64,000 bases of DNA from Spirochaetota bacterium (GCA_017302015.1 JAFLEE010000015.1:16176-80175), one strand, 5' to 3'; numbered from the stretch's first letter, positions 1 through 9,032 are shown. The notes: generated by a model not told the origin, from the letters alone. Translations and numbers: made by a program.

Positions 1-230
1 AGGAGCACCAGTTTTTCCCGATGGCCCCGGGCCTTCATCCAGCGCCCCACCGCGCGCTCCGTGTTCCCGCCGCCGTAGACGTGGGCCATGTCGAGGGTAT
101 TCCATCCCGCCTCGAACGCCGCATCGAGGAGGGCGAAACTCTCCTCCAGGCGATCGGTGTGCACGATCATGGTGCCGAGCACGAGGCGCGAGACCGGCTT
201 GTCGACGCCGGGAATGCTTCCGTATTTCAT
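1..230 (-). CDS. Aldo/keto reductase, N-terminal part (runs off the window start)
   Basis: Only the first 76 codons lie in the window; the gene continues beyond base 1. The reading frame starts with MKYGSIPGVDKPVSRLVLGT. It carries the aldo/keto reductase active-site block TLDMAHVYGGGNTE, in which D47 and Y52 match the family's catalytic Asp and Tyr. Members are cytosolic NAD(P)H-dependent TIM-barrel oxidoreductases acting on sugars or aldehydes; the substrate cannot be read from this fragment. An AAAGGA sequence about 10 nt before the ATG supports this start. The Gfo/Idh/MocA gene lies upstream on the same strand, 138 bp away, so both may serve sugar oxidation. The family call is secure, the specificity is not. 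Confidence 0.85.
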   Translation of the reverse strand, partial: MKYGSIPGVDKPVSRLVLGTMIVHTDRLEESFALLDAAFEAGWNTLDMAHVYGGGNTERAVGRWMKARGHREKLVL

Positions 231-368
231 GGTGATGAATCCTTTAAAGTTTGCGATGCGCGATCGGCGATGATCTGACGACTCGAGGTTGGGGGTTGAT
301 TGGATGCGGGTCGAGCGTCGATGCGTTTAAAACGGGGGGCTTCCGCCGGGGGGATCGGAACACCGGGG

Positions 369-1448
369 TCATTCCATCGGGTAGCGCAGCCCGATCTGGT
401 CGCGCAACGTATCGAGGGTCTCCATCACCGAAAGGCTCTCGGAGAGCGGCAAGAGCGGGCTTTCCTTGAGGCCGAGGGCGAGGCAATGGGCGAACTCCAT
501 CGCCTCGTGGCTATAGCCATTGCCCGCGTGGGGCGGTTCGATGACGACGGGATCCTTCCCGGGTTGGGAGAGGGTGAGGCGGCTCGGCCGCCACCAGGGC
601 GCGTGGAGGCGGAGACTCCCCGCGGTGCCGAGGAGGAGCGCCTCTTGGGGCGAGTTGGTGCGCACGGCGCAGGAGAGGACCGCGAGCTCCCCGCCCCCGA
701 AACGCAGCAGCATGCCGGCCTGCTCATCCACCCCGGTCGCCCCCAGATGGGCCGTCGCCCTCGCGTCCACGGGCTTGCCGAAAAAGAGGTGCGCGAGGCT
801 CACGGGGTAGATGCCCACGTCGAGGAGGCCGCCGCCGGCCAGGGCGGGATCCATGAGGCGCGAGGCGGGATCCCCCCCGCATCGGAAACCGAAATCGGCC
901 TGCAGGAGGCGGGGCTCGCCGATGGCGCCCGAAGCCGCCAGGGCCTTGGCTTGGATGACGTGGGGCAGGAAGCGCGACCACAGGGCTTCCATGAGGAGCA
1001 CGCCCTTCTTCCGCGCCGCGTCGATGACGATGGCCTCGTCTTTGGCGCTGATGCCCATGGGCTTCTCGCAGAGCACGGCCTTCCCGTGCTCGATGCAGAG
1101 GAGGCAGGCCTCGCGGTGCATGGGATGGGGCGTGGCCACGTAGACGGCATCGACTTGCGGATCGCGGGCGAGGGCCTCGTAGGATGGGTGGCGACGGGGG
1201 ATCTTCCATTGTTCTCCGAAGGCCTGCGCCTTGGCGCCGTCGCGGGAGGCGCAGGCCATGAGACGGGCCCCGGGCGCATGGGCCAGCCCCTGGGCGAAGG
1301 CCTTCGCGATGTTCCCCAGGCCCAAGATGCCCCAACGCGTCACCGCGGTGGGCTTCGAGACGGGAGCGCCCGAGATGTCTGCGCCGGTATTCCTATCGAT
1401 TATTGCCGAAGCCCCAAGGCTTACGCCGCAGCGATTGATCATTTCCAT
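369..1448 (-). CDS. Gfo/Idh/MocA family oxidoreductase
   Basis: Probable cytosolic NAD(P)-dependent dehydrogenase of 359 aa, acting on a sugar, inositol or dihydrodiol. The Rossmann motif ILGLGNIAKA is at residues 41-50 and the family signature CEKP at 127-130 (Lys is the usual catalytic residue). The C-terminal half is the alpha/beta sheet domain. An in-frame ATG 18 nt further upstream exists, but I prefer 1448 because a TATATT hexamer ends 6 nt before it, suggesting a leaderless transcript. The roughly 35 residues before the Rossmann fold are unusually long for the family, so translation could also start later. Transcribed divergently from an AraC regulator, its likely controller. Confidence 0.85.
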   Translation of the reverse strand: MEMINRCGVSLGASAIIDRNTGADISGAPVSKPTAVTRWGILGLGNIAKAFAQGLAHAPGARLMACASRDGAKAQAFGEQWKIPRRHPSYEALARDPQVDAVYVATPHPMHREACLLCIEHGKAVLCEKPMGISAKDEAIVIDAARKKGVLLMEALWSRFLPHVIQAKALAASGAIGEPRLLQADFGFRCGGDPASRLMDPALAGGGLLDVGIYPVSLAHLFFGKPVDARATAHLGATGVDEQAGMLLRFGGGELAVLSCAVRTNSPQEALLLGTAGSLRLHAPWWRPSRLTLSQPGKDPVVIEPPHAGNGYSHEAMEFAHCLALGLKESPLLPLSESLSVMETLDTLRDQIGLRYPME

Positions 1449-1454
1449 GCAGTG

Positions 1455-1460
1455 AATATA
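1455..1460 (-). promoter_or_regulatory. -10-like hexamer TATATT abutting the start codon
   Basis: TATATT on the minus strand lies 6 nt before the ATG at 1448. A start site at the normal distance from a -10 box would fall on or next to the start codon, implying a leaderless mRNA. No good -35 or Shine-Dalgarno sequence is visible. Confidence 0.45.
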
Positions 1461-1527
1461 GGACAAACTCGGGGAATCCGAAATGCCCCGTCATGCCGTA
1501 TACATGCATTATCTTGTCGCCCTGTGG

Positions 1528-1533
1528 TATGAT
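1528..1533 (+). promoter_or_regulatory. Extended -10 (TGgTATGAT) abutting the start codon
   Basis: TATGAT preceded by TG-G (extended -10 form) ends 5 nt before the ATG at 1539. As for the opposite gene, the predicted +1 coincides with the start codon, so both divergent genes may be translated from leaderless transcripts. Confidence 0.5.
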
Positions 1534-1538
1534 CGCCC

Positions 1539-2363
1539 ATGAAGACGTCCCAGGTCGCGCCCCAAAAAATCGGATTCCTCTTCGGACGCGGCCGAAATAC
1601 GCGGCGCGATCCGCACCACGTCCTGCGGCCGGGGGGCACGGATGTCTGGATCCTCGAGTACACCGTTTCGGGCCGGGGGTTCGTACGCTCCGGCGGGCTC
1701 GTGACGTCCATGGGTCCGGGCGAACTCCTCCTCTTCCCCCCCGGCCTCGCCCAAGACTATGGGATGCATCCCGAACATGGGGCCTGGGACCACCTCTGGG
1801 TCTGCTTCGCCCCCCCCGCCCCTTGGCTCGAACTCCTCAAATGGCCCGAGGGCGCCCAGGGGCTTCCGCGCCTCGCCCTTCCCCCGGCCCTGAGGCCGCG
1901 GGTCAAACGGGCCCTCGAAGAGGGCGTGCGCCTTTTCCATGAGCCCCTCGAGCGCCGCCACGCGTTCGCCATGAACCGCCTGGAGGAAGTGCTCCTGTGG
2001 TGCGAGACCGCCAACCCCGACCGGGCCCAAGGCCGCATGGATCCCCGCATCCGCCGGGCGCTGGAGTTCATCCACCGCCAGGCGACGCGGCCCCTGAGCC
2101 TTGCGGAATTGGCCCATTGCGCCGTCCTCTCCCCGCCCCGCTTCTCCCACCTCTTCAAGGAACAAACCGGCCGGTCGCCCTGGCATTTCATCGAGGATCG
2201 CCGCCTGGCCCACGCGGTAGAACTCCTCCTCATGTCCGGAAAAACGGTGGCGGAAGTGGGGCGGGAATCGGGATTCTTGAGCCCGTTCTATTTTTCCCGC
2301 ACTTTCAAGAGGCGGTATGGGATGGGGCCCCGCGCCTTCCGCGGGAAAACTCCTCGAAGCTGA
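1539..2363 (+). CDS. AraC family transcriptional regulator
   Basis: Cytosolic DNA-binding regulator of 274 aa. The N-terminal half is a cupin-like AraC ligand-binding domain (residues about 20-100, with the typical stretch GPGELLLFPPGLAQDYG). The C-terminal 100 residues form the double helix-turn-helix of the family: RPLSLAELAHCAVLSPPRFS, then KTVAEVGRESGFLSPFYFSR. It ends normally at RAFRGKTPRS. It is divergent from the Gfo/Idh/MocA dehydrogenase with only 90 bp between starts, which suggests that it controls that gene in response to a sugar. The start is fixed by an extended -10 box immediately upstream. Family call secure; ligand unknown. Confidence 0.92.
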   Translation: MKTSQVAPQKIGFLFGRGRNTRRDPHHVLRPGGTDVWILEYTVSGRGFVRSGGLVTSMGPGELLLFPPGLAQDYGMHPEHGAWDHLWVCFAPPAPWLELLKWPEGAQGLPRLALPPALRPRVKRALEEGVRLFHEPLERRHAFAMNRLEEVLLWCETANPDRAQGRMDPRIRRALEFIHRQATRPLSLAELAHCAVLSPPRFSHLFKEQTGRSPWHFIEDRRLAHAVELLLMSGKTVAEVGRESGFLSPFYFSRTFKRRYGMGPRAFRGKTPRS

Positions 2364-2452
2364 TCCTAGCAGCGCCATCGGGGATCCCCCGATCCAAATG
2401 CAGGCGTCCCCCGATTCACGCCTCGTCGGCTTCGTGCGATTATGGCAACATC

Positions 2453-4753
2453 ATGCAGCCTGCCCTCCCGCGCCGCGTTCCTTTCTGGCCCGCACGCCTC
2501 GATTTTCCCCTCGTGATCCTCGCCGCGATCGCCATCAATCTACCCTCCCTCAGTCCCGCCATCCTCCCCGCCCACGACGGGCTCTACGCCTTCCAGGTAT
2601 TCCATTTTTTCTACACGACCCTCTTCTCCCATGGCGAGTTCCCCCTCTGGGTTCCCTACGGGTTCGTGGGCGTCCAGGCCGATTATTACGTCAATAATTT
2701 CCTCGGTCCCGCCCAGGTCGGCTTGGGCCTCATCGGCCTCCTCTTCCGCGTCGAGAATGTGCTGCTGCTCTTCAAACTTTCCATGGTGGTCCTCAATCTC
2801 TTCTACGTGGCCGGGCTCTGGCTCTTGGCCGGGGAACTCTTCACGCGCCGGACCACCCGCCTCATCGCGACGCTGAGCCTGGGGCTGAGCGCCTTCTGGC
2901 TCATCCAGGTTTTCTTCAATCTGACCTTCCTCGCCATGGTGCCCTTGACCCTCTCGCTGCTCTTCCGCTTCTTCCGCACCGGACGCGGGCCGTTCTTCTA
3001 CCTCGCCGTCCTCACCGCCGCCGTGGGCATGTGGGGGAACATCGAGTATTTCGGGGTCATCTACTTCTATCTTTATATCCTCGTTTTCGCGGGGCTCGCC
3101 TGGGGACGATGGGGCACCCTCAAGGCCCTCGTGCGGCCCTCCTGGGCTAACGGGGCGGCCGCGCTGGCCGCGGTCCTGGCTTCGGCGGCCTACCTCTACG
3201 CCATCTACCACCAATTCGACGGCATCCACTTCTACCCCGTCGGGGGGCGCGACCCCGTGACCTTCCGCTCCACCCTGGAAGATTTCCTCACCTATAACGG
3301 CACCCCCCGGATCTTCGCCATCGCCGCCGAGTTCCTCCTGGGCAAGAGCCTCATGAGCGATCTCGTCCTGTATTGCGGCGCGGTCCCCGTATTCTTTTTC
3401 CTGGCGACCCTCTTCCTCCCCACCCGCCGCGCCTCCCGCACCCTCCTCGTCGCCTTCCTCTTCTTCGCCGCCATCGCCCTCGGGGGGCTCTTCGCCATGG
3501 CCGCGTTCCACTTCCCGCTCTTCTCCTATTACCGCCACCTCGGTTATCTTTGGGCGATCGAGCGAATCCTTCTCGTCCTCCTCGCGGGATTTTCCATCGA
3601 CGCCCTGTTCGACCATGCGAAGGCCGACTCCGCGGCCCCCGGCGTGGGGGTCCGCGCATTCCTGGGCCGGCTCCCCGTGTGGCCGATCCTGCTGTTCCTC
3701 GTGCTCATCCTCTCCCAGAAAGACCTCATGAGCCCCTCCTATTTCCAATTCGCCACCGATGCCGACCTCGTCCTCGGCACCCTGGCTTGGCGCTTCGCCC
3801 TGTTGGCCGCGATCGTCATCGCCCTCGTGATCCTCGCGAAGAAGGCGCGGTGGGTCCTTCCCCAGGCCCTGGCGCTGCTGCTCCTGCTGTTCGTCCTCGG
3901 CGACCTGGGGCTCTTCCGCTGGGCCCGGGTGGCGATCTTCCCCCGCCTCTCCCATCCCATCGCCTTCCAGCCCCTCAATCGTCCCGCCCCATGGACCTAC
4001 CGCCCGATGCGCAGCGAGAACCCCCTGGAACCCAAGGACAATCTCGCCGCCGAGTTCTTCTTCGCCAGCGGGGGCGTGCGCTACGCCTTCCACCATAGCT
4101 TCGACCGCACCGAAGCGGGCTATCCCCGGGGCCGGGTGGATTTCATCTCCAAGCCGCTGGCGCGCCTCCTCGAGGCCCGCGGGGTTACGAACCTCCAGGA
4201 GTACGACCAGATCACGCGGGATCCCGTCCTCGCCAAGAGCCTGGCCATCGAATACCCGAAGTGGGCGGCTTCCGGGACGCCGAGGATCGTTCGGCGGGAG
4301 CCGGAGGCCTTCGGCCTCCTGCGCGGCAAGGACGATTTCGTTTCGCTCCCCGTCATCCTGGCGCCCGACCTCTCGGCCTCCGAAGCCTCGCGCCCTGGCG
4401 CCTATCGCGGACCGCAAATCCTGTCGGTGAACGCCTTCACGCCGAACCGCATCCGCCTCCAACTCGCCGTCGACTCCCCCGGCTGGCTCGTCTACTCCGA
4501 CGCCTGGCACCCCGATTGGAAGGCCCGCGTCGATGGGGCCCCGAGGGCGGTGCGCGCGGCGAACCTGGCCTTCAAGGCGGTCCATCTCCAGCCCGGCGAC
4601 CGCGAACTCGTCCTTTCGTTCAAGCACTTCGGACTCGCCCACGCCGGTTGGCTCGCCTCCACCACGATCGGGTTCCTCCTCGGGCTCGGCCTGCTCGCCT
4701 CGCTCCTCGCCGGAAGGCCCCGGGGAACCGACGACGCCGGCCCCGTGGGCTGA
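2453..4753 (+). CDS. YfhO-like multispanning membrane protein
   Basis: Integral inner-membrane protein of 766 aa. The first helix (about residues 15-35) is followed by a periplasmic loop with PAHDGLYAFQVFHFFYTTLF. About a dozen further hydrophobic segments follow, then a periplasmic domain, then the hallmark C-terminal stretch near residues 675-720 (GWLVYSDAWHPDWKARVDG) and a last helix. This order matches the YfhO/bacterial membrane protein family, GT-C-like proteins thought to modify teichoic or other envelope glycans with lipid-linked sugars. The frame stays open far upstream, overlapping the AraC gene, but protein-like sequence begins only at this ATG. Biochemical role inferred from family only. 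Confidence 0.75.
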   Translation: MQPALPRRVPFWPARLDFPLVILAAIAINLPSLSPAILPAHDGLYAFQVFHFFYTTLFSHGEFPLWVPYGFVGVQADYYVNNFLGPAQVGLGLIGLLFRVENVLLLFKLSMVVLNLFYVAGLWLLAGELFTRRTTRLIATLSLGLSAFWLIQVFFNLTFLAMVPLTLSLLFRFFRTGRGPFFYLAVLTAAVGMWGNIEYFGVIYFYLYILVFAGLAWGRWGTLKALVRPSWANGAAALAAVLASAAYLYAIYHQFDGIHFYPVGGRDPVTFRSTLEDFLTYNGTPRIFAIAAEFLLGKSLMSDLVLYCGAVPVFFFLATLFLPTRRASRTLLVAFLFFAAIALGGLFAMAAFHFPLFSYYRHLGYLWAIERILLVLLAGFSIDALFDHAKADSAAPGVGVRAFLGRLPVWPILLFLVLILSQKDLMSPSYFQFATDADLVLGTLAWRFALLAAIVIALVILAKKARWVLPQALALLLLLFVLGDLGLFRWARVAIFPRLSHPIAFQPLNRPAPWTYRPMRSENPLEPKDNLAAEFFFASGGVRYAFHHSFDRTEAGYPRGRVDFISKPLARLLEARGVTNLQEYDQITRDPVLAKSLAIEYPKWAASGTPRIVRREPEAFGLLRGKDDFVSLPVILAPDLSASEASRPGAYRGPQILSVNAFTPNRIRLQLAVDSPGWLVYSDAWHPDWKARVDGAPRAVRAANLAFKAVHLQPGDRELVLSFKHFGLAHAGWLASTTIGFLLGLGLLASLLAGRPRGTDDAGPVG

Positions 4754-4874
4754 AACCGGCCGCGAAGGCGGGGCCCGGTGGAGCCGTTGAGCGCGCAGTC
4801 GCCACCGCCGGCGCCTGCGGAACGCCCGAAGGACGCGCCGCCCACGGACCTAAGGGCCGCGCGGGTCCATAGGC

Positions 4875-4880
4875 TATAAT
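4875..4880 (+). promoter_or_regulatory. -10 box TATAAT
   Basis: Perfect TATAAT 32 nt before the ATG at 4913. In contrast to the leaderless-type genes here, this one leaves room for a leader carrying a GGAG Shine-Dalgarno sequence. No convincing -35 was seen. Confidence 0.45.
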
Positions 4881-4912
4881 TCCGCGGGGGTCCCTTCCCC
4901 GCCGGAGAAACG

Positions 4913-5251
4913 ATGGCTTCCCACGAACTCTTTTTCGACACGTACACGCTCACCGGCTACGGGCTCGTCATCCAGATGGTGGAGGGGCGCAACGACCGGC
5001 GCATCCGGGATTTCGAACTCGACGACAAGAATATCTCCCGGATCATGGTGGGCCCCGAGAAGAAGGGCCTCCTGTTCAAGACCCGGGTCGACCGCATCCT
5101 CCTCGTGACGAAGAAGAACGTGCGCGTCGAACTGTGGAAGCCCAAGACGAAGGGCCTCTACGATACCTATGTGGGCAAACTCCGGGATTTCGCCAAGCGC
5201 AACGCCGTGCCGTTCGCCGAGACCCAGGACGTGCTGGTCGAGGAGCGCTGA
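4913..5251 (+). CDS. Small conserved-looking protein of unknown function
   Basis: A 112-aa soluble protein rich in charged residues, starting MASHELFFDTYTLTGYGLVI. I do not recognise a family. It has no signal peptide or membrane segment. The alternation of short hydrophobic and charged stretches (LVIQMVEGRNDRRIRDFELD; RILLVTKKNVRVELW) suggests a beta-rich fold. A GGAG ribosome site sits just upstream of the ATG and a TATAAT box 32 nt before it, so it is very likely a real gene. The FAD oxidoreductase follows after 31 bp and may be co-transcribed. Confidence 0.65.
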   Translation: MASHELFFDTYTLTGYGLVIQMVEGRNDRRIRDFELDDKNISRIMVGPEKKGLLFKTRVDRILLVTKKNVRVELWKPKTKGLYDTYVGKLRDFAKRNAVPFAETQDVLVEER

Positions 5252-5282
5252 ACCTCCCGGCCCGCCCGCCCCGCCCGCCCGC

Positions 5283-6650
5283 ATGAAGACCTTCGACTAC
5301 ACGAAAAAGGGCCTGCGCCTCCAGGAGGGGTGGGACGTCATCATCGCCGGCGGCGGCACGGCGGGGGCGGTGGCGGCGATCTCCTGCGGCATGGAGGGGC
5401 TGCGCACCCTCCTCATCGAGGCCCAGGGCGCCCTCGGCGGGGAACAGACCCTAGGCCTCGCCACGCCCATCCCCCCGAGCCAGGTCGCCGGCGACCGCCT
5501 AAGCTCCGCCATCGACATGGAGATCCGCGCCCGGACCCACGCGCGCCTCCCCCTCGAGGCCCTCGGCGCCGAGGCCTCGCGCCGTTTCGACCCCGTCGCG
5601 CTGGCGGGCCTCCTCGAAGAGATGGCCCTCGAGCACGAAGTCGAACTCTTCTATCTAACTTCCCTCATCGACGTCCGGCGCGAAGGCGAGCGCGTGCATT
5701 CCCTGGTTCTCCACAATCGCGACGGCCTCTTCGCGGCCGCCGCCCCCCGCTTCATCGACGCCACGGGCGACGCCGAACTCGCCTTCCGCGCCGGGGTGCC
5801 CTGCGAGAGCGGCGACGCCGAGGGGTGGAACCCGAGCGCATCGCTGCGCTTCGAGATGTCGGGGGTCGATCTGGGCCGCTTCGGCGATTGGCTGGAGGGC
5901 ACCGGCCAGAAGATGCTCACGCGCTACCCCAAACTCCATTGGGATATGGCCTCCCCCGCCGCGAGCCCGGCCCTCAAGCAACTCCTCCTCGAGGAGTGCG
6001 CGGCCGGCCACCTCTCCCGAAGCGACTTCGCGCGGCTAAAGTTCTGGGCGGTCGCCGGGAAGCCCGGCACCCTCAATTTCAGCGGCCCGGAGCACGGCCG
6101 GGAACGCGAGGCCGCCCGGGCGAAATCCGTGAGCCTCAAACTCACCGAGGGCCGCCGCGCCATCGCGCGCCTGGCCAATTTCCTGCGCCGCGCCGTGCCG
6201 GGCTTCGAGGAGGCCTGCGTGGCCCAGGTGGCGGTGCTCCCGGGCATCCCGGAATCCCGCCGTATCCAGGCCCGCCGCCGCTTGGTCGCCGAAGATCTGG
6301 CCGCCTTCCGGAAATTCCCGGACGGCATCGCGACCAGCAATCTCCCCATGGAGGCGCCCGGCGAAAGATCCGCGGCGCCCGTCGCGGGGGTCCCCATCCC
6401 CGAGAAGTACTGGGAGATCCCCTTCGGGGCCCTCGTCCCCGTCGGGCTCGACAATCTCCTCGTCGCCGGGCGCTGCGCCGGTTTCGACTTCGCCGCCCAA
6501 TCGGCGGCCCGCGCCCAGCACACCTGCCGGGCGATGGGCGAGGCCGCCGGCATCGCCGTCCGGCTTTGCCAAGACGACGGACTCCCCTTCCCCGCCCTCG
6601 ACGGCGCGCGGGTGCGCGAGCGCATGCGCCGCCGCGGGGCGCCCCTCTGA
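5283..6650 (+). CDS. FAD-dependent oxidoreductase (FAD_oxidored-type)
   Basis: Cytosolic flavoprotein of 455 aa. The dinucleotide-binding motif AGGGTAGAVAA is at residues 22-32, followed by the acidic end of beta-2 (LLIE) and a short LGGEQT segment. A second FAD-contact region lies near the C-terminus (NLLVAGRCAGFDFAAQSAAR). This layout fits the FAD-dependent family often found among glycan or thioether oxidation genes; the substrate is unknown. The start is the ATG giving MKTFDYTKKGLRLQ; no strong ribosome site is visible. It follows the 112-aa unknown by 31 bp and precedes the TerB-like gene by 57 bp, all on the same strand. Confidence 0.8.
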   Translation: MKTFDYTKKGLRLQEGWDVIIAGGGTAGAVAAISCGMEGLRTLLIEAQGALGGEQTLGLATPIPPSQVAGDRLSSAIDMEIRARTHARLPLEALGAEASRRFDPVALAGLLEEMALEHEVELFYLTSLIDVRREGERVHSLVLHNRDGLFAAAAPRFIDATGDAELAFRAGVPCESGDAEGWNPSASLRFEMSGVDLGRFGDWLEGTGQKMLTRYPKLHWDMASPAASPALKQLLLEECAAGHLSRSDFARLKFWAVAGKPGTLNFSGPEHGREREAARAKSVSLKLTEGRRAIARLANFLRRAVPGFEEACVAQVAVLPGIPESRRIQARRRLVAEDLAAFRKFPDGIATSNLPMEAPGERSAAPVAGVPIPEKYWEIPFGALVPVGLDNLLVAGRCAGFDFAAQSAARAQHTCRAMGEAAGIAVRLCQDDGLPFPALDGARVRERMRRRGAPL

Positions 6651-6707
6651 ACTGGATTCCCGCACCCGCGCCGATTACATTATCCACAGACCTTCAGGAG
6701 CGTCCAC

Positions 6708-7271
6708 ATGATCCACCACCACCTTCCCTCCCGCATGGAGGATCTCTTCTTCCTCAAGGAAGAGAAGCGCCTCATCGAACAACTTAAAAAGATGGAGAAA
6801 ATGAAGGAAACGAAGGAAGCCCTCGCCCAGGTTTCCGGCATCCGCGACGAAGCGCTGCTGCAGAAATTCGTCGACCTCAATATCCGCCCGGAGACCGTCG
6901 CCTCCGTCTCCCTCATTCCCCTCATCGAAGTCGCTTGGGCGGACGGCGGCGTCGACGAAAAGGAACGCGAGGCGCTGCTTTCGGCCGTGCACCAATTCGG
7001 CATCAAGCCCGGCGACATCGACTATGAACTGGTGAAGGAATGGACGGCGATCCGCCCGAGCGCCCAACTCCTGGAGGCCTGGATGCATTATATCGAGCAC
7101 CTCTGCGAGCGCCTCATGCCGGTGGAGCGCGCCGCCCTGAAAAAGGAGATCCTGGAGCAGACCACCGCCATCGCCGAGGCCAGCGGCGGCCTCCTCGGGC
7201 TCGGGGACAAGATCTCCAAGAGCGAACGCGCGATGCTCCAGAAATTGGAGTCGGCCTTCCCCAAGGCCTAA
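6708..7271 (+). CDS. TerB-like domain protein
   Basis: A 187-aa, largely helical cytosolic protein. Residues 15-40 are Lys/Glu-rich (EEKRLIEQLKKMEKMKETKE) and probably coiled. The central segment PLIEVAWADGGVDEKEREAL resembles the acidic D-G-x-x-x-x-x-E signature of TerB/tellurite-resistance-like domains, which bind metal through such acidic residues. The second half is a further helical bundle ending in SKSERAMLQKLESAFPKA. A clear AGGAG lies before the ATG. No other ter genes are nearby, so a role in tellurite resistance is not implied. It converges on the 5-alpha-reductase-like gene with 43 bp between the stops. Confidence 0.7.
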   Translation: MIHHHLPSRMEDLFFLKEEKRLIEQLKKMEKMKETKEALAQVSGIRDEALLQKFVDLNIRPETVASVSLIPLIEVAWADGGVDEKEREALLSAVHQFGIKPGDIDYELVKEWTAIRPSAQLLEAWMHYIEHLCERLMPVERAALKKEILEQTTAIAEASGGLLGLGDKISKSERAMLQKLESAFPKA

Positions 7272-7314
7272 AGGGGAACCCGTCCCGACCGCGGCGGCCG
7301 CCCGCCCCCGAAGT

Positions 7315-8115
7315 CTAGAAGACGAAGGGGATGAGCACCTTGCGCTCCCGCGGATAATCGGGGAACGCGCTGCGGTACCAGCGGTGGTTGGCCAGGGCCC
7401 TCGGGATCAGGTTGGCGGCGCTGATGCCGAGGATGAACACCCCGGGCAGCGACCAGGTGGCCAGGGCGAAGCCCGTCCAGGCGGTGAGTTCGCCCAGGAA
7501 TTGGGCGTTGGTCACGAAGCGGAAGAGCCCGCCCCGGGGGGTCTGGTAGCGGGGCAGGCCGGCGGCCTTCGAGGGATCTTTCGGCCGAAGCTGGCGGAGC
7601 ACGGAGTCGGAATGCAGGATGATCCCGAATCCCACGAGGTAGACGAAGAGGCCCGCGAGGAAGCGCGCATCGGTGAACCAAGAGGCGTCCAGGTGGCGCC
7701 CCAGGCCCGAGACGAAGCTCGCCGAAAGGTAGCCGTGCATCGGCGTCACGAGCCAGCCGCTGGCCACCACGAAGAAACTGAAGGTGCTGCGGTACCCCGG
7801 GGCGACCCGCATGAGGGCCGGGAAGGTGAAGGTGCGGTAGGCGTAATGGAGGCACCAGAGGCCGAGGAAGGCGAGGGAGATCGGCGCGTACGGGTGGCCG
7901 CCGCGGAAATAGAAGAAGAGGAAGGTGAGCGGCGCGGGGAGTTCCATGAGGAACCAGCCGAGGCGGGGGCTCACGTGGAGGCCCTTCCCCTTCCCGCCGA
8001 ACCGGCCGTAGGGCGTCTCCATGAAGAAGAGCCCCGCGACCGTGAGGGGGATGAGGGCGAGGGCCCCCGCGAGGATGGTGTCGTAGACGGGATCGCCGGT
8101 GTACCAGGCCTTCAT
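7315..8115 (-). CDS. Steroid 5-alpha-reductase-like membrane protein
   Basis: Integral membrane protein of 266 aa with six or seven hydrophobic segments. Family landmarks are an N-terminal YGRFGGKGKG loop, LGWFLMELPAP, LHYAYRTFTFPALMR, and the NADPH-binding C-terminal block NHRWYRSAFPDYPRERKVLI, ending at FVF. These match eukaryotic and bacterial SRD5A-type 3-oxo-5-alpha-steroid 4-dehydrogenases, which reduce a C=C bond conjugated to a ketone. It is the last gene of a three-gene minus-strand operon with an EthD-like protein (46 bp upstream) and a 3beta-HSD-like SDR, which suggests a steroid or cyclic terpenoid lipid as substrate. A GGGGGA ribosome site precedes the ATG. Confidence 0.85.
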   Translation of the reverse strand: MKAWYTGDPVYDTILAGALALIPLTVAGLFFMETPYGRFGGKGKGLHVSPRLGWFLMELPAPLTFLFFYFRGGHPYAPISLAFLGLWCLHYAYRTFTFPALMRVAPGYRSTFSFFVVASGWLVTPMHGYLSASFVSGLGRHLDASWFTDARFLAGLFVYLVGFGIILHSDSVLRQLRPKDPSKAAGLPRYQTPRGGLFRFVTNAQFLGELTAWTGFALATWSLPGVFILGISAANLIPRALANHRWYRSAFPDYPRERKVLIPFVF

Positions 8116-8161
8116 GGTTTCCCCCGATCGATGGGCCGCCCCGCACGGGGGGCCCTCGCGG

Positions 8162-9007
8162 TTATTTCTTCCAGGCGCTCTTCAGGATGTACTCGCCCAT
8201 CATCACGGTCTGGATCTTGCGCAGGGAGAGGAACGAGGTCACGGCGCGCAGGATGCGGACCATGTTCACCGGCAGCATGAGCGGGTTGCGGGCCCCGTAG
8301 AACAGGAACGGGTTGGAAACGTGCCGCGGGCTGGGCCACGCCTCGGCGACGATGCCCTCGAAGGGGGGCGCGCCCCGGGTGAGGGCCTCTTCGACCACGT
8401 TGCGGACGTAGCGCGTGCGGGGTTGGATCGATTCGGAGAGGGGCGACATGGCGCCGTGCCAGCGGCGGATCCACTCGGCGCGGGGGAGCTTGGCGGGGCG
8501 CTCCATGAGGGTCACCGCCACCACCCCGGGGGAGCGAACCCCGTCGGGCCAGTGCCGCGCCGCGGCGTGGGCGTTGTCGCCGTAATCCTTATAGACGCTC
8601 TCGGTGACGCGGTAGGCGGCGCTGGTGAAGCCCGTCTCGGCGACGGCCTTCTCGATGCGCCCATGGGCCGCCTTCGACTTCACCCAGAGGCAGAGTTTGG
8701 CGTCGGGCGCCGTTTTGCCGTAGAGGTTGGGCGCGGGGGACTTCACCGTGGTTTCGCCGTCTTTGCAATAGAGGGTGATGGCCGTGACCCCGGCGCCGCC
8801 GAGATGGGGCACCAGCACATCGAGGATCGCGCCCTTCACCTGCCGCGGCTCCCAAGTGCTCGGGGCCCAGAGCAGGTAGATGAGTTTCGTGGCCCCGGCG
8901 GCCACCGGCCCACGAGGGGCTGCCTTCTTCCCCCCTTTCGGGGCGGGTCGGCGGACGCCGGCCTTCTTCGCGGTTTTCCTGGCGGGAACCTTCTTCTTCT
9001 GGGCCAT
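8162..9007 (-). CDS. EthD-like protein with a basic Lys/Ala-rich N-terminal tail
   Basis: Soluble protein of 281 aa. The first ~40 residues are a histone-like basic tail (AQKKKVPARKTAKKAGVRRP onward). A ferredoxin-like alpha/beta region follows (KLIYLLWAPSTWEPRQVK). A second half has PRAEWIRRWHGAMSPLSESI, which resembles the H-W-x-x-x-H-x-P pattern of EthD dimeric alpha-beta barrels, though only one His is kept. EthD-type proteins assist oxidation of ethers and aromatics; no reaction can be assigned here. A GGAGG ribosome site lies before the ATG. Position between the 3beta-HSD-like and 5-alpha-reductase-like genes (25 and 46 bp) points to the same lipid pathway. Confidence 0.6.
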   Translation of the reverse strand: MAQKKKVPARKTAKKAGVRRPAPKGGKKAAPRGPVAAGATKLIYLLWAPSTWEPRQVKGAILDVLVPHLGGAGVTAITLYCKDGETTVKSPAPNLYGKTAPDAKLCLWVKSKAAHGRIEKAVAETGFTSAAYRVTESVYKDYGDNAHAAARHWPDGVRSPGVVAVTLMERPAKLPRAEWIRRWHGAMSPLSESIQPRTRYVRNVVEEALTRGAPPFEGIVAEAWPSPRHVSNPFLFYGARNPLMLPVNMVRILRAVTSFLSLRKIQTVMMGEYILKSAWKK

Positions 9008-9032
9008 GTTTCGCCTCCGGGCTATTGTCGCA

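Noticed and set aside
300..1532. A 410-codon plus-strand frame over the Gfo/Idh/MocA gene
   Set aside because: Antisense shadow; the minus frame has the Rossmann and CEKP motifs.
2540..4642. A 700-codon open frame antisense to the YfhO-like gene
   Set aside because: Its translation is dominated by Glu, Gly and Asp, the complement of GC-rich membrane-protein codons; it has no domain and the sense frame is clearly protein-like.
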